The notes below the pieces were generated by a model. The model worked only from the letters and a program-made list of their open reading frames with translations. It was not told the DNA's origin and made no database searches. Below are positions 17,582 through 26,730 of a stretch of DNA of 39,562 nt, piece by piece. Source of the stretch: CAVXAE01 sp044225565 (lineage in GTDB: Bacteria; Pseudomonadota; Gammaproteobacteria; Steroidobacterales; Steroidobacteraceae). The stretch covers positions 1 through 39,562 of the forward strand of contig JBGAIL010000021.1 in NCBI GenBank assembly GCA_044225565.1, given 5' to 3'. The number at the start of each line of letters is the position of its first letter. Position 1 is the first letter of the stretch. The position numbers and the translations under genes were made by a program.

Positions 17582-18589
17582 ATGCACCCCCGCCCGCGCG
17601 CCGCCGCCACGCCCATCGCTTTCGTTCGGGCCCTGCTGCTGGGGTACGAAAAATACGGCGTCAGCCCGCAGGCGGCCCTGGAGCACGGCGGGATCCCGCT
17701 CGAGCTGCTGCGCCAGCCGGAAGCCCACATCACGGCAGCGCAGATGGAAGCCGTTTCGAGCCATGCGATGCGGGAGTTGGACGATGAGACGCTGGGGTGG
17801 TTCTCGCGGAGGCTGCCCTGGGGGAGCCTGGGAATGCTGTGCCGGGCGTCGCTCACTTCGCCCAACCTGAAGGTGGCGCTACTGCGCTGGTGCCGGCATC
17901 ACGGGCTGCTCACGGACGACGTGATGCTGACGTTGAGCGTGCGGGAGGGCGTGGCGGAATGCGCCATCGAAGAGCGGGTGAAGCTCGGGGCGATGCGCGA
18001 GTTCTGCCTCATGACCATCCTGCGCAACATCCATGGCTATGCGTGCTGGCTGATCGATTCGCGCATTCCGCTGCGCGGGGCCACGTTTCCTTTCGAGACG
18101 CCTTCGCATCACAAGGTGTATGCGCACTTGTTCCCGGGTGTCGTGCAATTCGGGCGGGGGCATGCAGGCTTCAGCTTCGACGCGGAGTATCTGGAGATGC
18201 CCGTACGCCGCGACGAATCGGCACTGCAGGATATGTTGCAGCGAGCGTTGCTGCTCACGGTGTTTCAATACCGGCGAGACAGGCTGCTCGTGCAGCGCGT
18301 GAGGTCGCTACTGCGCACGCATCCTTCCACGCTGGGTAACGCAGATTCGGTCGCGCGCGCACTTCACATGTCGATACGCACTCTGCATCGACACCTGCGA
18401 GACGAGGGCTCATCGCTGCAGGGCCTGCGCGACGAAGTGCGCCGCGAAGAATCCATGCGCCAGCTGCGCCGCTCTACCCGCCCGATCAAGCAAGTAGCCT
18501 CTTCGGTCGGCTTCCGCGACGAGAAGAGCTTCTCGCGCGCTTTCAAACAGTGGACGGGGAAGAGCCCCACCGCTTTCCGCCGCGGCTGA
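17582..18589 (+). CDS. AraC-family transcriptional regulator, probable controller of the leucine-catabolism operon
   Basis: 335 residues from the ATG at 17582. The N-terminal about 190 residues match the arabinose-binding-like domain of OruR/ArgR-type AraC proteins (PF12625 style; FVRALLLGYEKYGVSP and RWCRHHGLLTDDV). The C-terminal about 95 residues hold two helix-turn-helix units (ADSVARALHMSIRTLHRHL and IKQVASSVGFRDEKSFSRAF) and end in WTGKSPTAFR. It is divergent from liuA. In Pseudomonas the liu operon is controlled by the MerR-type LiuR, which is absent here, so this protein probably fills that role. The effector is unknown. Confidence 0.9.
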   Translation: MHPRPRAAATPIAFVRALLLGYEKYGVSPQAALEHGGIPLELLRQPEAHITAAQMEAVSSHAMRELDDETLGWFSRRLPWGSLGMLCRASLTSPNLKVALLRWCRHHGLLTDDVMLTLSVREGVAECAIEERVKLGAMREFCLMTILRNIHGYACWLIDSRIPLRGATFPFETPSHHKVYAHLFPGVVQFGRGHAGFSFDAEYLEMPVRRDESALQDMLQRALLLTVFQYRRDRLLVQRVRSLLRTHPSTLGNADSVARALHMSIRTLHRHLRDEGSSLQGLRDEVRREESMRQLRRSTRPIKQVASSVGFRDEKSFSRAFKQWTGKSPTAFRRG

Positions 18590-18595
18590 CACGTG

Positions 18596-18610
18596 CGGCG
18601 GACACCGCCG
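18596..18610 (+). terminator. Candidate terminator hairpin after the AraC-type gene
   Basis: CGGCGG, loop ACA, CCGCCG: 6 bp GC stem, 7 bases after the regulator stop, followed by GTCTTTC. The T-rich tail is weak, so termination efficiency is uncertain. Confidence 0.4.
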
Positions 18611-18752
18611 GTCTTTCAGCGCTTCAATACTGCGTGAGGCGCACGCGAACTCACGTGTGAACTCAAATTTCTCTCTCAAAATATTGACACCATTTCTGTT
18701 GACTATATCCATCTGATGAGAAAAACTTCCGCCATTCCAAGGAGTGGCTCAC

Positions 18753-19241
18753 ATGGCCCTGCCTGCATTCAGGATCGAAGAAGAGGTGTTTATGGAAGAG
18801 CCTGTCGCAAGACTCGAAGAGAAGGTCGACCACCTGCAATCGGACGTCACGGAGATCAAGGGCGACATCCGGCGGCTCGACGGCCGGGTGCATTCGGTGG
18901 AGCACTCGGTCTCCTCACTGCGCACGGAAGTGAAGGAATCGCTTGCCGAGGTTCGCGGCGAGATGAAGGAATTGGGCCTATCGGTGAGGGCGGACCTGAA
19001 GGACATGGCCGCGACACTCAGGGCGGAAATGCATGAATCGAACGCCTCGCTCAGGGCGGAAATGCACGAATCGGATACTGCGCTCAGAACGGAAGTGAGC
19101 GATGCCATCTCCCGCATCCGGCTGGAACTGAAGGAAGGCCTGCACGCCCTCAAGGTCGGCCAGATCCTCGACAAGGTCTGGTGGCTGCTGATCGCCGGCG
19201 CGATCCTCGGCGTGATGGGCCGCGGGTTGAAATGGTTCTGA
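18753..19241 (+). CDS. Membrane-anchored coiled-coil protein built of 11-residue repeats
   Basis: 162 residues from the ATG at 18753, with AAGGAG at 18739-18744; an in-frame GTG at 18744 overlaps that site. After a heptad-like N-terminal part (VARLEEKVDHLQSDVTEI), residues 56-132 consist of seven consecutive 11-residue units beginning L/V/I-R and with an acidic residue at position 4, for example LRAEMHESNAS and LRAEMHESDTA. A 21-residue C-terminal segment (142-162, VWWLLIAGAILGVMG...) is a membrane helix, so the protein is probably tail-anchored. No enzyme domain is visible. The layout recalls DUF1640/CCDC90-like proteins but I do not recognise the family. It precedes the TPR-sulfotransferase by 40 bp and may be co-transcribed with it. 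Confidence 0.75.
   Translation: MALPAFRIEEEVFMEEPVARLEEKVDHLQSDVTEIKGDIRRLDGRVHSVEHSVSSLRTEVKESLAEVRGEMKELGLSVRADLKDMAATLRAEMHESNASLRAEMHESDTALRTEVSDAISRIRLELKEGLHALKVGQILDKVWWLLIAGAILGVMGRGLKWF
18918..19148 (+). repeat. Seven tandem 33-bp units encoding 11-residue repeats
   Basis: Unit starts at 18918, 18951, 18984, 19017, 19050, 19083 and 19116. Units 4 and 5 are nearly identical at the DNA level (both begin CTCAGGGCGGAAATGCA), suggesting a recent duplication; the others have diverged but keep the residue pattern. Confidence 0.8.
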
Positions 19242-19281
19242 TCGGTTCCGGGGCGCGGCGGCAAACGGGTACACTGCCCCG

Positions 19282-21323
19282 ATGCGCCCGCCGCTCGCGC
19301 CGAAATCGCTCTTCGACGAGGCCATCGCCCTGGTCGATGCCGGCGACCCCACCGCCGCCGAAGCGAAATGCCGCGCCGCGCTGGATTCCTATCCGCGGGA
19401 CGTGAACATGATGGCGCTGCGCGGCGCCCTGCTCATCAAGCTGAACCGGCCGGCCGAAGCGGAACAGAGCCTCAAGCAGGCCATCGCCGAAGCGCCCACC
19501 TTCGCCAAGCCGCACGAAGACCTCGGCCACCTGCTCGTGCAGCAGCAGCGCGCCGCCGAAGCCGTGCCCTGCCTCGAGCGCGCCACGCGACTCGACCCCA
19601 GGCTGGAGAACGCATGGTTCACCCTCGGCAAGGCATTCGCCATGCTGGGTCGCGGTGCCGAAGCGGACAAGGCGTTCGAGCAGTGCTTCGCGCTCTCGCC
19701 GGAGCGGCGCTTCATGGCGCTGGCCGCCGAGCATCAGAAGGAAGGAAGGCTCGGCGAAGCGGAGCATCTCTACCGCCGCATCCTCCGACACAACCCGGGC
19801 AACGTCGATGCCATGCGGCTGCTCGCCCTGGTATCGCTGGCAGCCGGGCGGAAGGTGACGCCGAGGCGCTGTTGCAGAAGGCCGTTTCGCTCGCTCCGGA
19901 CTTCCTCGCCGCGCTGGTGGACCTCGGTCGGCTGCGCAAGGAGCAGGACCGCTACGGTGAAGCGCTGGATTGCTTCGATCGCGCGCTCGCCATCGACCCG
20001 GACAACGTGCAGGCGCACTTCATGCGCGCTTCCACGCTCGCCCCGGCGGCGTTCACGCAAGAAGCCATCGAGGCGTATCAGCGATGCCTGGCCCTGCGCC
20101 CCAATCACGTTGGCGCGCTGCTCGGCGTGGGGCACGCGCTGAAGGCCGTGGGCCGATACGACGAAGCCGTGGCGTCGTACAACGCATGCATACGGGAGCG
20201 GCCCGATCTGGGCGAGACATACTGGAGTCTCGCGAACCTGAAGACCTATCGCTTCGACGACGTCGTGGTGGCCGAGATGGAGCGACGGGCGACGCTCGGG
20301 AGTCTCACGCCATCGGCAGGCGATGACGACTCCACGCCCTCCACCCAGTCCCGCGTCAACTTTCTCTTCGCTCTCGCCAAAGCATACGAAGACCGCGGCG
20401 ACTACGAGCGCGCCTGGACTTATTACGAGACGGGCAACGCCGAGCAACGCTCGGCCGTCTCCTACGATCCCGTGCAGACCGAGGCGATGAACGACCGCCT
20501 GGTCAGCGTGTTCTCCAGGGAGTTCCTGGAATCCCGCCGCGATGCCGGCAACCCCGATGCGTCACCCATCTTCATCCTCGGCCTGCCGCGCTCCGGCTCG
20601 ACGCTGCTCGAGCAGATCCTCGCGAGCCACAGCCAGGTGGAAGGCACGAGCGAGCTGCCGTATCTCGGCCGCATCGCCACCTGGCTCAACCGCAACCGCG
20701 CGGACGGCATCAACTATCCCGAAGCGGTGCGCGAGCTCGAGCCGCGCGCGTTCGAGGCGCTGGGTCGCGACTACCTGGCGCTCGCGAACCTGCACCGGCA
20801 CTCCGGTCGGCCGCGGTTCATCGACAAGATGCCGAACAACTTCCCGAACATCGGCTTTCTCTCGCTGATCCTGCCGAACGCGAAGATCATCGACGCGCGG
20901 CGGCATCCGCTGGACGCCTGCCTCAGCTGCTACAGGCAGCTGTTCGCGAAGGGTCAGGCGTTCACCTACGACCTCAACGAGATCGGCGAGTATTACCTGC
21001 AATACCAGCGGATGATGGACCACTGGGCAGAGGCGCTGCCCGGCAAGGTGCTCACCGTGCAGTATGAGGAAGTCGTGCGCGACCTGGAGAGCCAGGCGCG
21101 CCGGCTGCTCGATTTCTGCGGGCTGCCCTGGGAGGATGCGTGCCTGCGCTTCTACGAAAGCGGCCGTCCCGTGCGCACGCCGAGCTCGGAGCAGGTGCGC
21201 CAGCCCATTTACGACCGTTCAGTGGGGCAGTGGCGGAACCATGCGGCGCATCTGGATGAGCTGGTCGACGTGCTCGCGCCGATCCGGGATCGGTACAGGG
21301 CCTACGAGCCGGGGACGGACTGA
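19282..21323 (+). pseudogene. TPR-repeat sulfotransferase, frameshifted near 19851
   Basis: The N-terminal TPR part reads from ATG 19282 (MRPPLAPKSLFDEAIALVD) up to LLALVSLAAGRK. The same repeat then continues in another frame as GDAEALLQKAVSLAPDF and runs to the stop at 21323. One missing base around 19851-19855 (GCGGAAGGTG) explains it. After about nine TPR units, the C-terminal half is a complete sulfotransferase domain with the PAPS 5'-phosphosulfate loop FILGLPRSGSTLLEQ, the 3'-phosphate-binding ARRHPLDACLSCYRQ and the catalytic-region KMPNNF. Such fusions transfer sulfate from PAPS to an unknown acceptor. No other damage is visible, so a sequencing error or a very recent mutation is likely; an internal start might still give the catalytic half. 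Confidence 0.85.
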
Positions 21324-21341
21324 GGCGCGCGATCGCGCGCC
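21324..21341. terminator. 18-bp perfect palindrome between two convergent genes
   Basis: GGCGCGCGATCGCGCGCC is an exact palindrome that fills the whole gap between the sulfotransferase stop and the stop of the DUF1624 gene, overlapping the latter. A two-way transcription stop is the natural guess, but there is no T-run on either side. It centres on GCGATCGC. Confidence 0.4.
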
Positions 21342-22567
21342 TACAAATACGACAGCCACCAGTCTCGCCGCTCCGTCTTCAGCCGCACCCACCACCGGCA
21401 CGGAAAGTAGAGCAGCACCAGAACCGCCGCCCAGGCGAGATAGACGCCAGGCAACGGGAATCCCAAGCCCTCGAGCAGCGGCGAGCCCATGAATCCGTTG
21501 CGCATGAAATCGAACAGACCGCTGACGTCCCGCCCGGCTGCAGCGTTCGCAGCTACGGCGAGCAGGTGCACCACATACACGTGCAGCACGTAGAAGAACA
21601 ACGGCACGGCACCGAACGTAGCGAGGAATCCCGCCACCGGCCCACGCAGGCGCGCCAGCAGCGGCCACAACGCGAACACCGCCCCCAGCGTCACCAGCGT
21701 GAACTGCAACGAAGGCGGGTATTTCTGCACGTTGAAAAATGCCATGAGCGTAGCGCGCGCATCCGACTGCGCGTGCCAGTCGGCCACATCGCCATATTGC
21801 CCGAGGTTCGCCGGCGCCGCGGGATTCCCGTAGCCATCGAAACTGCGCAAGGCCACGAAAGCCACCAGCATCGCCACACCCAGCAGGAAGATCTTGCGAT
21901 CACGCCCTGGCCGCGCATCAGTGAACAAACCGCCCAGGCCGTATCCGAGAGCCATGACTCCGATCCACGGCAGCACTGCATAAGCGATGAGCGCATGCGG
22001 CCCCCGCTCGTCCGACAGCAGGCCACCCTCGTGCAGGAACTTCCAGAGAACGCCGAGGCTGCCGAATTGCTCCGAGGTGATGGAATCCAGCAGGTTGTGT
22101 CCGCCGACGATGGCGATGCCGACCGCCAGCACCAGCCATCGCGGCAGCCACACGAGCGCGGCCATCACGACCATGCACCAGCCGATCGCCCAGATGACCT
22201 GCATGAAGAGCAGGTACGGCATCGCGAAAGACCATGCGAAGCTCAGCACGGTGAGCTCGAGCGCGATGAGCCAGAACCCGCGCACCAGCAGGAACGTGGA
22301 GAGACGCTCAGTGGTCTTGCCGCGGAAGCGCTGAAGGTAAATGGAAACGCCGGCGAGCAGCACGAACGTCGGCGCACAGAGATGCGTGACCCAGCGCGTG
22401 ACGTAGAGCCACGCGGTGGTCTGCGCGGGGTCCAGCGGGTTCACCCGGAACCCACCCTCGAAGAAATAGTCCCTCACGTGATCCAGCGCCATGAGGGCGA
22501 TGGCGAGGCCGCGGAGGATGTCGATCTCGGTAAGGCGGCCTCCTGCGGACGGCCGGATGCCAGACAT
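21341..22567 (-). CDS. DUF1624/HGSNAT-like multi-pass membrane protein
   Basis: 408 residues with about ten hydrophobic spans. The N-terminus EIDILRGLAIALMALDHVRDYFF is the signature of the DUF1624/heparan-alpha-glucosaminide N-acetyltransferase catalytic family; the conserved His30 in LDH corresponds to the acetyl-accepting His in HGSNAT. Bacterial members are thought to move acetyl groups from cytoplasmic acetyl-CoA to an acceptor across the inner membrane; YeiB-like proteins are relatives. It is the last gene of the minus-strand block beginning at 29909, but a 144-bp gap separates it from the hydroxylase gene, so it may have its own promoter. Acceptor unknown. Confidence 0.82.
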   Translation of the reverse strand: MSGIRPSAGGRLTEIDILRGLAIALMALDHVRDYFFEGGFRVNPLDPAQTTAWLYVTRWVTHLCAPTFVLLAGVSIYLQRFRGKTTERLSTFLLVRGFWLIALELTVLSFAWSFAMPYLLFMQVIWAIGWCMVVMAALVWLPRWLVLAVGIAIVGGHNLLDSITSEQFGSLGVLWKFLHEGGLLSDERGPHALIAYAVLPWIGVMALGYGLGGLFTDARPGRDRKIFLLGVAMLVAFVALRSFDGYGNPAAPANLGQYGDVADWHAQSDARATLMAFFNVQKYPPSLQFTLVTLGAVFALWPLLARLRGPVAGFLATFGAVPLFFYVLHVYVVHLLAVAANAAAGRDVSGLFDFMRNGFMGSPLLEGLGFPLPGVYLAWAAVLVLLYFPCRWWVRLKTERRDWWLSYL

Positions 22568-22711
22568 GGTCGCGCGCTCCCGGGTGCAGCGAAGCGTGGA
22601 CTCTAGAGGGTTGGCAGGAAAATTCCCACCATGCGCGCCTCCCGCGGCAGGGATACCAGGACACGGGGGCGCATTGTCCGCACCTGCAACACGCGCACAT
22701 CCTCGCGTCGA

Positions 22712-23263
22712 CTACCCCTTCCCCGGCGGAACGTAATCGAAGATGAAGTTGATCCGGTCCGCGTCGCCCTTGTTCATGACGCTGTGGACCTTCTGGTTGT
22801 TGATCTCGTAGGCCTGCCCGACCTCGAGCTGATAAGGCCGGCCATCGATCATGAACCGTACGCGGGGATTGGTGACGATGGGCACGTGGATGCGGTGGCC
22901 CGCGCCGAAGGAAGGATGCGAGTCCCAGTGCGGCAGGATGCGCCCGCCCGCGAGCAGCTTCGCGGCCATCGCGCGAATGATGGTGCCACCGGGCGGATAC
23001 CAGTTACGGATGATCTCGTGCATCAGCGGCACGGCCGCGTCGGCGAGCCGTGCCCAACCCGGCTGCTTGGTCACGTCGCACGCGGGCCAGCGCTCCACAT
23101 CGGCGAACAGCAGCACGATCGACCGCGTCTGCTCGTGGACCTCGAAGCTCTTCTGCCGCTCGACGTTCTCGTTCCAGGCTACCTCGTCGCAGGCAAGGAC
23201 CGCCGCGGCCAGCGGCTCCATGTTCACCTTCCCGAAGCAGCGGATGGGCACTCCGATGTCCAT
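22712..23263 (-). CDS. Aspartyl/asparaginyl beta-hydroxylase-like Fe(II)/2-oxoglutarate dioxygenase
   Basis: 183 residues from the ATG at 23263; an in-frame TTG at 23299 would add 12 residues. The double-stranded beta-helix carries the AspH-type dyad: His126 in HRIHVPI and His160 in KVHSVMNKG, with Arg170 in DRINFIFDY as the 2-oxoglutarate anchor. There is no TPR or membrane segment, so this is a free-standing soluble domain. It probably hydroxylates an amino-acid side chain or a small-molecule amide. It lies 80 bp downstream of dgcN in the same direction, suggesting it acts on a product of that locus, but no substrate can be assigned. Confidence 0.82.
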   Translation of the reverse strand: MDIGVPIRCFGKVNMEPLAAAVLACDEVAWNENVERQKSFEVHEQTRSIVLLFADVERWPACDVTKQPGWARLADAAVPLMHEIIRNWYPPGGTIIRAMAAKLLAGGRILPHWDSHPSFGAGHRIHVPIVTNPRVRFMIDGRPYQLEVGQAYEINNQKVHSVMNKGDADRINFIFDYVPPGKG

Positions 23264-23343
23264 GCGGGAAGCGTATAGGTGGCCGGCGGCCGGGAGCAAC
23301 TGGCGGATGAGCGCCGCCTGGTCGCCGCGGCCGGCCGCGCGAC

Positions 23344-24402
23344 CTACTGCTGCAGGCAGCGATCCAGCAGTTGCTCGAATTCCTCGCCGCCGCGTACGGG
23401 ATCAGCCACCGGCATCCGCAGGCGGGCGCTTTCGCTGGCCATGAGCGCCCGGGCGTCGGGCTCGGCAAGATGCGAAGTGTTCAGGCTCACCCCGGCGCAG
23501 CGCACCACCGGATTCGTCCGCCGACCCAGGCGCAGGTTGAGATCGATCGTCTCCTCGATCGAGGGTACGGGGTATCCCGGATACCCCAGCATGCTCGTGC
23601 GCCCCGGCTGGTGACAGACCACGAGCACGTCCGGCTGGCTGCCGTGCAGCAGGCCCAGCGACACTGCCGCATAGGCCGGATGGAGCAACGATCCCTGCCC
23701 TTCGATCACGTCCCAGTGGTCCGGCGGCGCATCCGGGCTCAGCAGCTCGGCCGCGCCCGCCTCGAAATCGGACACCACCGCGTCCATGGGCATGCCGGCA
23801 CCGGCGATCATGATGCCGGTCTGGCCGGTGGCGCGGAAATCCGCCCGCACGCCGCGCGCCTTGAACGCCTTCGCGATCGCGAGAGCGGTGTATTTTTTTC
23901 CGAGCGCGCAGTCCGTGCCCACCGTCAGCAACCGCTTGCCGGAGCGCTTGCGGCCGGTGGCGACTGGAATGCCGGACGGCGGCACCCGCACGTCGATGAG
24001 ACGCTGTCCCAGCCTCTCCGCGGCGCTCTTCAATGCCGGCGTGTCCGCCAGCCGCGCGTGCATGCCGCTCACGACGTCCAGCCCCGCCTCGAGCGCTGCG
24101 AGCAGCGAAGGCATCCAGCTCTCGACGATGCGCCCACCGACGTTCGCCACGCCGATGAGCAGCGAGCGGGCCCCCTTTGCACGCGCCTCGGCCGGTGTGA
24201 GCTTCGGCAAGCCGAGCGAGATGCCGTTCGCCACGCAGGACAGCTCGCCCAGGCACTGATCTCCCGCCCAGTCGCGAAGCCCGAAGGCGGTCTTCGCGAA
24301 GCCGGCCTCGGTGACGTCACCCAGGAACAGCAGGTAAGGCCGTGGAAGCTCCAGCGCCGTTGCGGTCGGCGCCGGAAACGCCGCGGGATTGCTCTTGGTC
24401 AT
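23344..24402 (-). CDS. dgcN: DgcN/DUF1611-family protein of D-glutamate metabolism
   Basis: 352 residues. The N-terminal Rossmann-like domain (about 1-135; YLLFLGDVTEAGFAKTAFGL and LIGVANVGGRI) is followed by the P-loop-like DUF1611 C-terminal domain (LTVGTDCALGKKYTALAIAKAF, then RATGQTGIMIAG and VIEGQGSLLHPAYAAVSLGLLHGS). DUF1611 proteins characterised as DgcN are N-acyltransferases of a D-glutamate catabolic pathway, working with the enolase-superfamily enzyme DgcA. DgcA is not in this window. It starts 37 bp after the receptor stop, inside the hydrolase-dipeptidase-receptor operon. Assignment to DUF1611 is firm; the exact reaction here is inferred. Confidence 0.88.
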   Translation of the reverse strand: MTKSNPAAFPAPTATALELPRPYLLFLGDVTEAGFAKTAFGLRDWAGDQCLGELSCVANGISLGLPKLTPAEARAKGARSLLIGVANVGGRIVESWMPSLLAALEAGLDVVSGMHARLADTPALKSAAERLGQRLIDVRVPPSGIPVATGRKRSGKRLLTVGTDCALGKKYTALAIAKAFKARGVRADFRATGQTGIMIAGAGMPMDAVVSDFEAGAAELLSPDAPPDHWDVIEGQGSLLHPAYAAVSLGLLHGSQPDVLVVCHQPGRTSMLGYPGYPVPSIEETIDLNLRLGRRTNPVVRCAGVSLNTSHLAEPDARALMASESARLRMPVADPVRGGEEFEQLLDRCLQQ

Positions 24403-24439
24403 CGTGCTCAGAGTTGCGAAGTCCTGCTCGTCGCGGCGA

Positions 24440-26683
24440 TCAGAAGTTGAAGTCCATGCTCACACCGATCGTGCGCGGCTGGATGATGGCGTAGTCGATC
24501 TGGTACGGAATGTTGAATCCGTTCACCGAAAGGCCGCCGTTGCTGATGCCACGCTTGTCCGTCACGTTCTTGGCGTACACGCGGAGCACGTGCGGACCGA
24601 GATTGACGTCGGCGTTGAGGTCCAGCACTTTGTAGGACGGCAGCACGGTTGCGAGATTGTCGGTCACCGTTGCGACGGTCGACAGACGATCGTCGACGTA
24701 ACGATAGCCTCCACCGACGCGTGCCTCATGTCCGCCGGGCAGCAGGAAGCCGTAGTCCGCGGTGATCGAGCCGCTCCACTTCGGCACGAGGGGCAGCTGA
24801 GCGCCCAGCACGTTGTCGATGCCCGGCGGGTTCGACGTCAGCTTCGAGCGCGTATACGCGAGGTTGAAGCCTACCTGCCAGTGCTCGGTCGGCCGGAAAG
24901 CAGACTCGAGCTCGAAGCCCTTGCTGGTCGCATCTCCGGCATTGGAGAGCGCGCTGATGCCACCGAATGCCTGGATCTGCTGGATGCCCTTCCAGTCGAT
25001 GTAGAAATAGCTCAGGTTGAGGAGCGCCCGCCGTTCGAGAAACTCGGACTTGATGCCGGCTTCATAGTTGGTGAGCTTGTCCGCATCCACCTGCGGCGGC
25101 ACATCCGGCAGGAAGACGTTCGGCCCACCCGGCCGGTAGCCACTCGCCACGCGGAGGTAGGCCATCGTGTCGTCGCTGACGTGCAGACGCGGGCTGACCG
25201 CATAAGTCCACACGTCCTCCTTCGAGCTGCCCGGCACGTCGGCCGTCGGCAGGATCGCTCCACCGCTGATCTGGCGGAACGTCTGCTTGTTCTTCGCCCA
25301 GCGCAGGCCCGTCGTCACGTCGAACCGCTCGTTGATCTTGAAAGTGACGTTGCCGAACCCGGCATATTCCTTGTAATGCGTCGGCAGCGCCGCGAACACG
25401 AACAGCGGATCGAATTCCGGAATCGCGTTGCCGTCGAAATCGTACGCAAAGGATTCCTGGACGTTGGCGCTCTTCTCGTTCGTGTAGAAGGCGCCGACCA
25501 GCCACTCGATGGCCCCGCCCGACTTGGAAGCCAGACGGAACTCCTGGGTCCATTTCTTGAGGTTGAGGCCGAGCCGGAAGTCGTTGAGGCCGGCCGGAAC
25601 CGGCGGATCGGTGACGAAGGGATAGAGGATGCCGTACACGAACGTCGCGTCCGTGTGCTGCAGCGTGTGCGCCTTCGAATAGCTGGTCGCCGAGGTGAAA
25701 TCACCCCAGCCGACATCCCAATCCGCAGTCGCCGAGTAGTAGTCCACCTTCTTCTCGAAGGGCTGATCGAAGGTGTGGCAGTCGACGAGGTCGCCCACGG
25801 GCCCGCAGCCGTCCGGAAGCGGGACACCGGACACCTCGCGCGTCAGATACGACTTGTTGTCCGATTTCGTCCGCTGCCACATTCCGCCCAGCTTCAGGGA
25901 AAAGACATCGGAGGCCTGCCAGAGAAACGCAGCGCGTCCGCCGTACTGATCGAGATCGTTGTCGTTGCGGTTGCCGCCCACGAAGGGATTCACATAGGAG
26001 TTGTCGATGTATCCGGGCGTCTCCTGCTTGAAGGCGCTCAGGCGCAGGGCCGTCGTCTCGCCGAGCGGCATGTTGACCGCACCTCGCGCGCCCCACCCGA
26101 ATCCTCCACCGGAGCCTTTGACGGTGAGACCTTCGACGCCCGCCTGAGCCTTGAAGGCGGTGGTGTCGGCGTCCTTCAGGACGTACTTGAGCAGGCCGCC
26201 CATCGTGCTTGCGCCGTACAGCGTACCCTGCGGTCCGCGCAGCACTTCCACCCGATCCACGTCGTAAGGCATCAGATCGAGCGCGAACTCGACCGAGCGC
26301 GCGTAGTTGGAGCTCGATCCGAGCGGAGTGTCGTTCACGTAGGTGCCGACGACGGCACCGGGACCCACTGCGGCGATGCCACGCAACGTCACCGTGGTCT
26401 GACCCGGAGATCCCGCATTGCTGACGTTGAATCCCGGAAGGTACGCGCCGTAGTCCGCGAGCTGGGTCGCATGAAGGCGCGACAGCATCTCGCCGCCGAG
26501 CACGCTCACCGATGAGGGGACGTCCTGGATGTTCTCGGCACGCTTCTGCGCGGTGACGACCACCTCTGCGATGCCGCTCGATTCGTCGTCCGCCGCGAGC
26601 GCGGTGCCGTTCAGGATCGCTGCAATGGCACCAGCCACGGCACCGGTCGCCATTCCGCGCGAAAGTCTTCTGCTGTCGCTCAT
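24440..26683 (-). CDS. TonB-dependent receptor
   Basis: 747 residues with a signal peptide (about 1-30, ending GTALAADD). There is no STN domain. The plug begins AEVVVTAQKRAENIQDVPSSV and has VEVLRGPQGTLYGASTMGG; the barrel ends in MDFNF. This is the 'AQKRAENIQDVP' class abundant in sphingomonads and related gammaproteobacteria that use many organic substrates, so its ligand need not be iron. It sits between the dipeptidase-like gene (47 bp upstream) and dgcN (37 bp downstream), which suggests import of a peptide or amino-acid conjugate. Confidence 0.93.
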   Translation of the reverse strand: MSDSRRLSRGMATGAVAGAIAAILNGTALAADDESSGIAEVVVTAQKRAENIQDVPSSVSVLGGEMLSRLHATQLADYGAYLPGFNVSNAGSPGQTTVTLRGIAAVGPGAVVGTYVNDTPLGSSSNYARSVEFALDLMPYDVDRVEVLRGPQGTLYGASTMGGLLKYVLKDADTTAFKAQAGVEGLTVKGSGGGFGWGARGAVNMPLGETTALRLSAFKQETPGYIDNSYVNPFVGGNRNDNDLDQYGGRAAFLWQASDVFSLKLGGMWQRTKSDNKSYLTREVSGVPLPDGCGPVGDLVDCHTFDQPFEKKVDYYSATADWDVGWGDFTSATSYSKAHTLQHTDATFVYGILYPFVTDPPVPAGLNDFRLGLNLKKWTQEFRLASKSGGAIEWLVGAFYTNEKSANVQESFAYDFDGNAIPEFDPLFVFAALPTHYKEYAGFGNVTFKINERFDVTTGLRWAKNKQTFRQISGGAILPTADVPGSSKEDVWTYAVSPRLHVSDDTMAYLRVASGYRPGGPNVFLPDVPPQVDADKLTNYEAGIKSEFLERRALLNLSYFYIDWKGIQQIQAFGGISALSNAGDATSKGFELESAFRPTEHWQVGFNLAYTRSKLTSNPPGIDNVLGAQLPLVPKWSGSITADYGFLLPGGHEARVGGGYRYVDDRLSTVATVTDNLATVLPSYKVLDLNADVNLGPHVLRVYAKNVTDKRGISNGGLSVNGFNIPYQIDYAIIQPRTIGVSMDFNF

Positions 26684-26730
26684 GGTGTTTGCCTCTCTGG
26701 GTGTAGGTTTGGGCGGTGTTCCCGTGCGGC

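Noticed and set aside
18684..18709. TTGACA and TATATC as a promoter for the 11-residue-repeat protein
   Set aside because: The -35 is perfect but the spacer to the only good -10 is 14 bp, too short. The AT-rich stretch probably holds a promoter, but I cannot place it.
24389..26515. 708-residue open frame on the plus strand
   Set aside because: Antisense to the second TonB receptor, which has full plug and barrel motifs; the mirror frame has none.
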